A stretch of 12,347 nucleotides of DNA. Source: Candidatus Bipolaricaulota bacterium (lineage in GTDB: Bacteria; Bipolaricaulota; Bipolaricaulia; RBG-16-55-9; DRXL01). The notes beneath the pieces were generated by a model. It did not search any database and was not told the origin of the DNA. It saw only the letters and a list, made by a program, of their open reading frames with translations. The stretch lies in contig JAOAIA010000040.1 of NCBI GenBank assembly GCA_026414955.1, positions 1 to 12,347 of the forward strand, in the 5' to 3' direction. This document shows positions 1 to 5,799 of the stretch, one piece after another (positions within the stretch are counted from its first letter, which is position 1; each line of letters opens with the position of its first letter). A program made the translations under genes and the position numbers.

Positions 1-270
1 GCCCAATTAGAATCTCAAGGCTGCTTGCAATGCCACCAAGCCCAGATTCCCGCGCGTTCCAAGCTCGTGAAGTTCCCCCACGAGCAGCACATCACGATGG
101 GGCTGGCGTGCTCGATCTGCCACGAGAACGTCACTCAAGAGAGTCACTTAGCCTTCTTACGTTCTGGGCGGGGCGTGCCCGCGCTCGGGCATGACTTCTG
201 CGCTCAGTGTCATCACAACGACGTGCCCCCTCAAGGGGGCGATTGCTTCAAGTGCCATAAAGATTTTTGA
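1..270 (+). CDS. Multiheme cytochrome c, C-terminal fragment (start lies outside the window)
   Basis: The frame is open from base 1 to the TGA at 268-270, giving the last 89 residues of a longer protein. It contains four c-heme attachment motifs (CLQCH, CSICH, CAQCH, CFKCH). With this heme density it must be periplasmic or extracytoplasmic, and its role is electron transfer. The segment aligns along its whole length with the C-terminus of the 19-heme cytochrome at 4006-5760. Both share CLQCH, an FPHE-H element, a CH-E-VTQ-HL-FL stretch, and GHDFCA-CHH before the last heme. The missing upstream part is therefore probably also a large, perhaps NapC-like, multiheme protein. It ends before a hairpin-rich gap, so it may be a separate transcript from the next gene or the first gene of the same cluster. 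Confidence 0.9.
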   Translation, partial: AQLESQGCLQCHQAQIPARSKLVKFPHEQHITMGLACSICHENVTQESHLAFLRSGRGVPALGHDFCAQCHHNDVPPQGGDCFKCHKDF

Positions 271-303
271 GGCCGCTGCTGCAGCATCCGACTCAGAAGA
301 TGC

Positions 304-379
304 AAGCCCGCTGAAGGGGGCTTATAGAGCGTGCTGTAGCACGCTTCCATCTACTAAGCCGGTGACTTCAGTCGCCGGC
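304..379. other. Three consecutive small inverted repeats between cytochrome genes
   Basis: Three hairpins lie in series in the gap after the partial cytochrome. The first is AAGCCC/GGGCTT at 304-309 and 318-323. The second is a perfect AGCGTGCT/AGCACGCT at 328-335 and 338-345. The third is GCCGGTGAC/GTCGCCGGC at 358-366 and 371-379, with loop TTCA and one G-T pair. None is followed directly by a T-run; the nearest is TTTTT at about 397-401. A canonical intrinsic terminator is therefore not supported. The structures could weaken read-through, act in RNA processing, or be degenerate repeats. I found no convincing -35/-10 pair in this gap. Confidence 0.55.
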
Positions 380-416
380 ACCCTGATCTATCTCATCTTT
401 TTCCCCGATCTGCATC

Positions 417-1259
417 ATGGCAGGGGCTGCGCTGGTCGGCTACAACTACAAGAGAGCGCGTATGATAGCCTTCAGTTGGATACTCTTGATCATGGGCATC
501 GTATCTACTGCTGCGGGCCAGCAGGGCTGTTGGGATTGCCACGGAGACAGAGTAGATCGTGTAACATTTGAAAGCTCTGTGCACCAAGACCTCGCGTGCA
601 CCGTCTGTCACCGTGACGTTCAGAGCATCCCTCATGAGCAACCGCCTATGCGCTTGACAGCCCAGGCGTGCGCGGGTTGTCATCCCGACCAAGTCCAGCA
701 ATATCAGCAGAGCGTGCATGGCCAAGCTCGCGCCCAGGGGATCGGCGAGGCTGCCCGCTGCGCCGATTGCCACTCAGCGCACGCGATCTTCTCGAAAACC
801 GATCCCCGCTCCAGTGTCTTCGTGCGCAACCTCCCCCAGACCTGCGGGCGCTGCCACGAGAACTCTGGGCTCTCGGAGCGGTTTGGCCTCGCCGCCCATC
901 GCTATTCGACCTATTGGGAGAGCTATCACGGTCTGTCCGTCAAATACGGCAATCTCATCGCGGCCAAGTGTTCTAGCTGCCACGGGAGCCATCTCATTCT
1001 CGCGGCCTCTGATCCCAAGTCCTCGATCCATCCGAGTAATCTCTGGCAGACCTGCGGGCAATGTCATCCCACCGCGAGCGCGAATCTCTTGAAGGGCAAG
1101 GTCCACGTCGAGGCCAAGCTGAGCGTCTCGCCGGAGGTCTACGCTGTACACGTCTTCTATCTGGTCTTTCTTGGGGTCTTTGCGACCCTCTTCGTGCTCC
1201 ATGTCAGTCTCGACATCATCCGTTGGGTGAGGAGGAGGAAGAAGCGCCATGCCCAGTGA
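417..1259 (+). CDS. Membrane-anchored heptaheme cytochrome c
   Basis: This protein of 280 residues carries seven CxxCH motifs (CWDCH, CTVCH, CAGCH, CADCH, CGRCH, CSSCH, CGQCH), so seven covalent c hemes are predicted. An N-terminal hydrophobic segment (about residues 16-33) preceded by KRAR acts as signal or anchor. A C-terminal transmembrane helix (about 242-265) ends in an RRRKK cytoplasmic tail, placing the hemes in the periplasm. Hemes 4-7 lie in two repeats of a roughly 50-residue diheme module, each starting S-x-HG and ending TCG-CH. The neighbour that overlaps its stop by 11 bp is a b-type cytochrome, so the two probably form a quinol:cytochrome c module. Geobacter CbcBA, a heptaheme c plus diheme b pair, is a functional analogue from established knowledge. 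The start is uncertain: ATG 417 supplies the positively charged n-region but has no clear ribosome site, whereas ATG 462 has a weak AGAGAG upstream but no basic n-region. Confidence 0.9.
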   Translation: MAGAALVGYNYKRARMIAFSWILLIMGIVSTAAGQQGCWDCHGDRVDRVTFESSVHQDLACTVCHRDVQSIPHEQPPMRLTAQACAGCHPDQVQQYQQSVHGQARAQGIGEAARCADCHSAHAIFSKTDPRSSVFVRNLPQTCGRCHENSGLSERFGLAAHRYSTYWESYHGLSVKYGNLIAAKCSSCHGSHLILAASDPKSSIHPSNLWQTCGQCHPTASANLLKGKVHVEAKLSVSPEVYAVHVFYLVFLGVFATLFVLHVSLDIIRWVRRRKKRHAQ

Positions 1260-1956
1260 ACAGGTCGAAGAACTGAGCGCAGAGCGGACCATCGAGAGGA
1301 TCAATCTTCCGTTGCGCGTGCAGCACTTCGCACTGCTGGTGAGCGTCACGCTCTTAATAGTGACAGGCTTAGCGCTGCTCTATTGGGATAGTGCCTTCGG
1401 GCGCTTGCTCATTGCGCTAGAAGGGGGCTTTGAAGCCCGGGGGACTCTGCATCGTATTGCTGCGGGGCTGCTCATCGCCACAACGCTCTATCACCTGCTC
1501 TATATTCTGTTTTCGCGCCAGGGCCATGAAGAGTTCATGCAGATGCTCCTGCGCGTCCAAGATTTTCGAGATTACGGGGCAGCGTTGCTCTATGACTTAG
1601 GGCTGCGCGCCGAGAAGCCTCAGCTTGATCGCTATAGCTATCGCGAGAAATTCCAGTACTGGGCCTTCGCGCTCTTCATTGTCGTGATGATCGGCAGTGG
1701 CTTTGTCCTTTGGTTTCACAACTGGTTCTTTGGGCTATTGCCCAAGTGGGCCTTCGACGTGGCTCTGGCTGTGCACGGCGGCACCGGCACGTTGATCCTC
1801 ATCGTGCTGACGCTGTGGCATCTCTATATTGTACATCTCAGTCCGGGACGATTCCCCATAGACTGGAGCTTCTGGGACGGGAAGATCTCAGAAAGCCAGC
1901 TCCAAGAAGAGCACCCGTTGGAGTACAAGCGCCTCAAGGAGAAGGGCTTGCTATGA
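1249..1956 (+). CDS. Cytochrome b561/FdnI-type diheme membrane subunit (first copy)
   Basis: This protein of 235 residues has about four transmembrane helices (roughly 25-45, 68-90, 135-157, 172-197). It resembles the cytochrome b561 / Ni-Fe hydrogenase and formate dehydrogenase gamma-subunit family. Candidate axial heme-b ligands are H26, H68 and H82 in the first half and H157, H176, H191 and H196 in the second. H26, H68, H82, H176 and H191 recur at equivalent places in the paralogue at 3091-3984. The family exchanges electrons between quinone and periplasmic cytochromes. Its ATG overlaps the upstream cytochrome stop by 11 bp and follows a GGAGGAGG-type ribosome site, indicating translational coupling. 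The protein ends EEHPLEYKRLKEKGLL, a useful reference for the altered tail of the paralogue. No catalytic dehydrogenase or hydrogenase subunit is nearby, so naming it hydrogenase or formate dehydrogenase would be unjustified. Confidence 0.9.
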   Translation: MPSEQVEELSAERTIERINLPLRVQHFALLVSVTLLIVTGLALLYWDSAFGRLLIALEGGFEARGTLHRIAAGLLIATTLYHLLYILFSRQGHEEFMQMLLRVQDFRDYGAALLYDLGLRAEKPQLDRYSYREKFQYWAFALFIVVMIGSGFVLWFHNWFFGLLPKWAFDVALAVHGGTGTLILIVLTLWHLYIVHLSPGRFPIDWSFWDGKISESQLQEEHPLEYKRLKEKGLL

Positions 1957-3098
1957 AGAAGCTGTTTACAGCTCGGCATCTAAAGATGCGAGCTGGGGGT
2001 GCGAAGTGCGCAGTAGCTCTAGCCCGTGGCTTCGGGGCGAGGCTCATCGTCCTCTCCGTCATCATGGTGGGCCTGATACCGATCAGTTGGCCCGGCTATA
2101 GCCAGCGCGACCCCAACGCCCGCTGTCTTTTGGAATGTCACGCTAATCCCGGCTTCAAGCGCGAAGTCGCCCCAGGACAATTCAGAGCTCTCTTTGTGGA
2201 CTACGAGCAGTTCAAAGCGTCCGTGCACGGAGAAAAGCTCTGTGTAGATTGTCATACCGACGTGACGGTCATCCCGCATCAGAGGCGCCCCGAACAGATA
2301 CACTGTTTGCAGTGTCACTATCAAGGGAACGTCGTGGGAGCGCCGGTGAGCGAGCGCCCAGAGAAATACAAAGAGAGCGTCCACGGCAAAGCGTTCGAGC
2401 GCGGCGATCCCAACGCTCCCGACTGCAAGAACTGCCACACGGTGCATTCCGTCCGCGCGCACACTGACCCGCTTTCGCCCGTCTATCGGGTGAATATTCC
2501 TAAGACCTGCGCGAGCTGTCACGTCGAGATCTACACAGACTACTTAGAGGGCGTCCACGGGCAGGCGCTGCGCAACAACGTCTTAGAGTCTGCGGTCTGC
2601 TCGGATTGCCATCGCGAGCACGATCTCTTCCCCCCAGACGATCCGCGCTCGTCGCTCCACCCGCAGAACGTCGCCAACACCTGCGCGCGCTGTCATACCG
2701 ACGTCTCGATCATGGAGCGCCGTGGCGTCCCTGTCAAACAAGTCGAAGCGTTCAAGAAGAGCTTTCACGGCATTGCTATAGAATTTGGGATTCTCAAGAG
2801 CGCCCATTGTATCAGTTGCCATGAATATCATAAGATTCTGTCCAGTCGCGATCCGCGCTCCCCGATCCATCCCCTGAACTTGGCGCAGACCTGCGGACAA
2901 TGTCACCCCAATGCTTCAAGCAACGTTGCTCGCGGGAGATTCCATATCATCCCCAGTGACCCTGATGCTGGGATCGTCTTCTGGGTCTACGAGTTCTATC
3001 GCTGGTTGATCATCGTGATGACCTCGTTCTTCGTCCTTTATATAGTGTTGGATCTCTACGGACGGTGGCGGCACGCACGAAGGAGACCTCATGGCTGA
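1953..3098 (+). CDS. Membrane-anchored nonaheme cytochrome c with one CX3CH motif
   Basis: The start at 1953 overlaps the preceding stop as ATGA, giving 381 residues. A long basic n-region precedes a hydrophobic signal/anchor (about residues 31-47). A C-terminal transmembrane helix (about 343-367) precedes a short basic tail. There are eight canonical CxxCH motifs (CVDCH, CLQCH, CKNCH, CASCH, CSDCH, CARCH, CISCH, CGQCH). A ninth, CLLECH, starts at residue 58 and has three residues between the cysteines. The protein is a paralogue of the heptaheme cytochrome at 417-1259 but has three rather than two tandem diheme modules of about 50 residues (each HG ... CxxCH-x2-H ... DP-S ... TC-x2-CH). It is predicted to pass electrons between the following b-type cytochrome and periplasmic partners. 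The open frame continues upstream to 1710, but that extension lies inside the previous gene and has no signal peptide, so the ATGA start is preferred. Confidence 0.92.
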   Translation: MKKLFTARHLKMRAGGAKCAVALARGFGARLIVLSVIMVGLIPISWPGYSQRDPNARCLLECHANPGFKREVAPGQFRALFVDYEQFKASVHGEKLCVDCHTDVTVIPHQRRPEQIHCLQCHYQGNVVGAPVSERPEKYKESVHGKAFERGDPNAPDCKNCHTVHSVRAHTDPLSPVYRVNIPKTCASCHVEIYTDYLEGVHGQALRNNVLESAVCSDCHREHDLFPPDDPRSSLHPQNVANTCARCHTDVSIMERRGVPVKQVEAFKKSFHGIAIEFGILKSAHCISCHEYHKILSSRDPRSPIHPLNLAQTCGQCHPNASSNVARGRFHIIPSDPDAGIVFWVYEFYRWLIIVMTSFFVLYIVLDLYGRWRHARRRPHG

Positions 3099-3984
3099 TT
3101 CCGAAGAGCAACTCACGCGGGAGTTGCAACGCGAGCTGGAACAGGAGCTTGAGCGTCCCCTGGACGACGCGGAGCTCCGGCGCATTAAAGAGTTAGTTCG
3201 AGCGCAGATCGAGAAAGAGTTGCACGCCAAGAGCCGCGCTGCCAAAGAAAAACCACAGGAAGCAGAGGAGTACTTCGTGCGGTTTAGTATGAACTTCTGC
3301 TTGCAGCACCTGGTGTTGGCTATCGGGGTCATTCTGTTGACGATCACGGGGCTGCCCATCAAATTTCACGATTCGGCTTGGGCGGAGTTCATCTTTCGCC
3401 ACATCTGGAGCTTGGAGGTCAATCGCATCATCCATCGAGTCGGAGCGTCGCTCTTGATGCTCGTCTCGGTGTGGCACATCGGTTGGCTGATGACGCATGC
3501 GGGCCGCCGTGAACTCCGAGAACTGCTTCCCAGGGTGAAAGATTTTTGGGACTTTATCGCGCATGTGAAATTTATGCTGGGTCTGTCCCCGGAGCGCCCC
3601 AAGTTCGGGCGCTACAGCTACAGCGAGAAATTCGAGTACTGGGCGTTAGTGTGGGGCACAGCGGTCATGGTCATCTCCGGCTTGATGCTCTGGTTCCATA
3701 GGATCGCGTTGGCGTATTTCCCCAAGTATATCTTCGACGTCGCCCTGCAGGCCCATTCGGGCGAAGCGCTATTAGCGATCCTGGCGCTCGTCACCTGGCA
3801 CATGTACCATGCCCATTTCAATCCCGACGTCTTCCCTATGAATATGACGATCTTCACGGGGAAGATCTCGAAGAAGCGCATGATGGAAGAGCACCCGTTG
3901 GAGTACGAGCAGTTGATTGCACTCTCACCCCCGGCCCCTCTCCCCTCCGAGGGAGAGGGGGGAGGGGTGAGGGGAGTGGGGTGA
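3091..3984 (+). CDS. Cytochrome b561/FdnI-type diheme membrane subunit (second copy, extended at both ends)
   Basis: This protein of 297 residues is a paralogue of the b-type cytochrome at 1249-1956. Conserved candidate heme ligands are H73, H115, H129, H222 and H237, with the same spacing (14 and 15 residues) as the first copy. It has about four membrane helices and the shared EKF-YWA and EEHPLEY elements. It differs in two ways. Residues 1-60 form a highly charged, probably helical or coiled-coil extension rich in Glu, Arg and Leu that the first copy lacks. Residues 279-297 (SPPAPLPSEGEGGG...) are encoded by a GC-rich palindromic repeat at 3924-3971 and the bases just after it. The ATG overlaps the preceding stop by 8 bp after an AAGGAG ribosome site. 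Its role is likely electron exchange with the quinone pool as partner of the nonaheme cytochrome. Confidence 0.9.
   Translation: MADSEEQLTRELQRELEQELERPLDDAELRRIKELVRAQIEKELHAKSRAAKEKPQEAEEYFVRFSMNFCLQHLVLAIGVILLTITGLPIKFHDSAWAEFIFRHIWSLEVNRIIHRVGASLLMLVSVWHIGWLMTHAGRRELRELLPRVKDFWDFIAHVKFMLGLSPERPKFGRYSYSEKFEYWALVWGTAVMVISGLMLWFHRIALAYFPKYIFDVALQAHSGEALLAILALVTWHMYHAHFNPDVFPMNMTIFTGKISKKRMMEEHPLEYEQLIALSPPAPLPSEGEGGGVRGVG
3924..3971. repeat. GC-rich palindromic repeat overlapping the 3' end of the second cytochrome b gene
   Basis: A left arm beginning CTCACCCCCGGCCCCTCTCC (from 3924) is answered by a right arm ending GAGAGGGGGGAGGGGTGAG (to 3971), giving an imperfect stem of about 22 bp. 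A partial second right arm follows (GGGGAGTGGGGTGAG, 3971-3985). The base composition, almost pure C then almost pure G, is unlike the surrounding coding sequence. It looks like a REP/MITE-type dispersed repeat; similar CTCACCCCC-GCCCCTCTCCC palindromes are familiar from environmental bacterial genomes. It supplies the last 19 codons and the stop of the cytochrome b and sits 35 bp before the next ATG, so it could act as an mRNA stabilising or attenuating hairpin. Confidence 0.75.
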
Positions 3985-4005
3985 GGAGGCGGAGGCCAAA
4001 CGACC

Positions 4006-5760
4006 ATGAAGCGTCGCTGGCTTGTGCTCACGCTCATAGCGATAGCGATTCTGATCTGGCTGGCGTGGGCTGGAGCACGTGCCACCGATCAGTCGAGTTT
4101 CTGCGCATCGTGTCACTTTATGAGGCCGTTCTACGACAACTGGGCCAGCTCCAGCCACGCGCGAGTCCACTGCATTGACTGCCACTACGAGCACGGTGTT
4201 GCGGGATATATCGAGGGAAAGATTCGGTTGCTCAGCGAGATGGTGCGCTATTGGGTCGGCGCATACAACGTGCAGCCGCACTCGCGGGTCAGTGACCAGA
4301 ACTGCTTGAGTTGCCATGACGAGAACACTCTAGAACCAGTCACGGCCTATCGCAAGAAGATCCCGTTCAGTCATACGAAGCACTATAGGGTCTCAGCTCG
4401 CGGGATCGCGCTGACGTGTACGACGTGTCACTCCCAGCTCGTTCAAGGAGATCATCTGGCCGTAGATGAGAACGCCTGCACGGCTTGTCACTTTATCGGG
4501 GGCGCTCGCGGGAACGCGCTGGGGGACTGCTCGAGCTGTCACGGCCCGCCGAAAGACCAGATTCTCATCCGTGGGATCGTCTTCAATCACTCAGAGTATC
4601 TGAAAAGTGGTGTTGCGTGTCTGACATGCCATGTGCACGTCACGCGCGGCACGGGGGACGTGCCCCGCCAGAGGTGCTTCTCGTGTCACGTGGAACGCTT
4701 TGAAGAGTACGGCAAGACTGAGTTTATCCATCGGGCACATGTCACGGAGCAGCATTTCAAGTGCACCGATTGTCACTCCAAGGTAGAGCATGGGGAGTTC
4801 GAGTTGGCTCAGGCGCTCTCGCCCGATTGTGCGAGCTGTCATGGGGGACGTCATTCCGTCCAAGAGCAGATCTATATCGGCACTGGGGGATCGGGAGTAG
4901 ACTCTATGCCCGACCCCATGTTCTTATCGGGCGTGATCTGCGCGGGCTGTCACCAAGAACGCACACCAGTTGCTCCAAAAGCGCCGCCCCAGGCGTGCGT
5001 CACCTGTCACGGCCCAGGGTATGATCGCCTGATGCGCCAGTGGCAGCACGCCGTCTCCCAACAACTTACCGAGGTGCGCGCGCAGCTTGTTCAGCTTCAG
5101 CGTGAGCCACCCCCCACAGCACAGCAGTACCCTCTCCTCGCGGAAGCCCAGAAAAATATTGAGCTTATTGAAGCAGACCGCAGCTTGGGCGTGCACAATA
5201 TTCACTACGTGAGCGCGCTGCTGCGCCGCAGCGCGGAAAACATTGCTCGTGTGCGGGCGCTGCAAGAGCAGCGCGAGTACGTAGCCGAGAAGCCGTTGCA
5301 CGCCGGGGAACCGTTTGGGTGCCAGCGGTGTCATGTCGGCGTCGAGTCTCTCGCGTTCGTGCAAGCTCCCCAGACAGCATCTCATAAAGTCCATCTTAAA
5401 AACTCTGACTGCAACGCGTGCCATGCTGTGGAACCTACGGAGCACGGTCAGACGTTTTCTTCAGCGCGAGACTGCACGCAGTGCCATCCCGCTGCTGAGC
5501 GCATGGCTCAGCTCGAACCTCACGACTGCTTACAGTGTCACGAAGCAAAACTTCCCCGGCGCTCTGAGAAAGCGCAGTTCCCCCATGAGACCCATATCGC
5601 TCTCTGGGTGCGCTGCGAGGCATGTCACGAGAGAGTCACGCAGATGGGGCACTTAGAGTTCTTGGGCCAAGGCGTGCCCAAGCCCGGACACGACTTCTGC
5701 GCTGCCTGCCATCACATTGAGAGCGCAGAGACGTGCTCCATGTGTCACTCCCAATTCTAA
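4006..5760 (+). CDS. 19-heme cytochrome c with NapC/NirT/NrfH-like N-terminal quinol dehydrogenase module
   Basis: This protein of 584 residues has an uncleaved-looking signal anchor (about residues 5-23 after MKRR). It has 19 CxxCH motifs. The first is C33-A-S-C-H37-x-M39, the CxxCHxM form typical of NrfH/NapC heme 1. It is followed by SSHARVHCIDCH, a conserved EGK-R element, QNCLSCH and LTCTTCH, so roughly residues 1-150 match a tetraheme NapC/NirT quinol dehydrogenase domain. Fifteen further hemes follow. A heme-free helical segment (about 337-438) containing LGVHNIHY separates hemes 12 and 13. The C-terminal 90 residues are paralogous to the fragment at 1-270. There is no C-terminal membrane helix, so the protein should be membrane-tethered at its N-terminus with a long periplasmic heme chain. 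A GGAGG ribosome site lies 10 bp before the ATG, and the gene follows the cytochrome b by 21 bp. It is likely the main quinol-to-periplasm conduit of the operon. Confidence 0.93.
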   Translation: MKRRWLVLTLIAIAILIWLAWAGARATDQSSFCASCHFMRPFYDNWASSSHARVHCIDCHYEHGVAGYIEGKIRLLSEMVRYWVGAYNVQPHSRVSDQNCLSCHDENTLEPVTAYRKKIPFSHTKHYRVSARGIALTCTTCHSQLVQGDHLAVDENACTACHFIGGARGNALGDCSSCHGPPKDQILIRGIVFNHSEYLKSGVACLTCHVHVTRGTGDVPRQRCFSCHVERFEEYGKTEFIHRAHVTEQHFKCTDCHSKVEHGEFELAQALSPDCASCHGGRHSVQEQIYIGTGGSGVDSMPDPMFLSGVICAGCHQERTPVAPKAPPQACVTCHGPGYDRLMRQWQHAVSQQLTEVRAQLVQLQREPPPTAQQYPLLAEAQKNIELIEADRSLGVHNIHYVSALLRRSAENIARVRALQEQREYVAEKPLHAGEPFGCQRCHVGVESLAFVQAPQTASHKVHLKNSDCNACHAVEPTEHGQTFSSARDCTQCHPAAERMAQLEPHDCLQCHEAKLPRRSEKAQFPHETHIALWVRCEACHERVTQMGHLEFLGQGVPKPGHDFCAACHHIESAETCSMCHSQF

Positions 5761-5761
5761 G

Positions 5762-5791
5762 TTGCACCGCGCACTCTGCATAAAGTAGACT
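5762..5791 (+). promoter_or_regulatory. Possible weak promoter before the zinc-ribbon protein gene
   Basis: TTGCAC (5762-5767) and TAGACT (5786-5791) are separated by 18 bp. Only TTG matches well at -35, and four of six bases match at -10. The -10 end lies 8 bp before the ATG at 5800, and no ribosome site is visible, so a leaderless transcript is possible. The evidence is thin; read-through from the cytochrome operon is the alternative. Confidence 0.25.
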
Positions 5792-5799
5792 GAGACCCC

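Noticed and set aside
774..1349. Minus-strand open frame of 191 codons opposite the heptaheme cytochrome
   Set aside because: The plus strand encodes an unmistakable seven-heme protein. The antisense frame has no recognisable domain or ribosome site and is explained by the codon bias of the real gene.
1710..1952. Upstream extension of the nonaheme cytochrome frame by 81 codons
   Set aside because: It lies wholly inside the preceding cytochrome b gene, is low-complexity Arg/His-rich, and would bury the signal sequence. The ATGA overlap at 1953 is the natural start.
1249..1956. Naming the b-type cytochromes as hydrogenase or formate dehydrogenase subunits
   Set aside because: The membrane fold is shared by many complexes and neither a hydrogenase nor a formate dehydrogenase catalytic subunit is in the window.
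417..3098. CRISPR-like or tandem DNA repeats suggested by recurring TGYCAY patterns
   Set aside because: The recurrence is the codon pattern of CxxCH heme motifs in frame, with no constant spacing or repeat unit at DNA level.
3924..3984. Intrinsic terminator at the end of the second cytochrome b
   Set aside because: The hairpin is strong but no T-run follows, and the next operon gene starts 21 bp after the stop. A dispersed repeat explains the symmetry better.
3925..4317. Minus-strand open frame of 130 codons across the palindrome and the NapC-like start
   Set aside because: Its C-terminal part is the reverse reading of the palindromic repeat and its rest is antisense to the NapC-like domain; no independent coding evidence.
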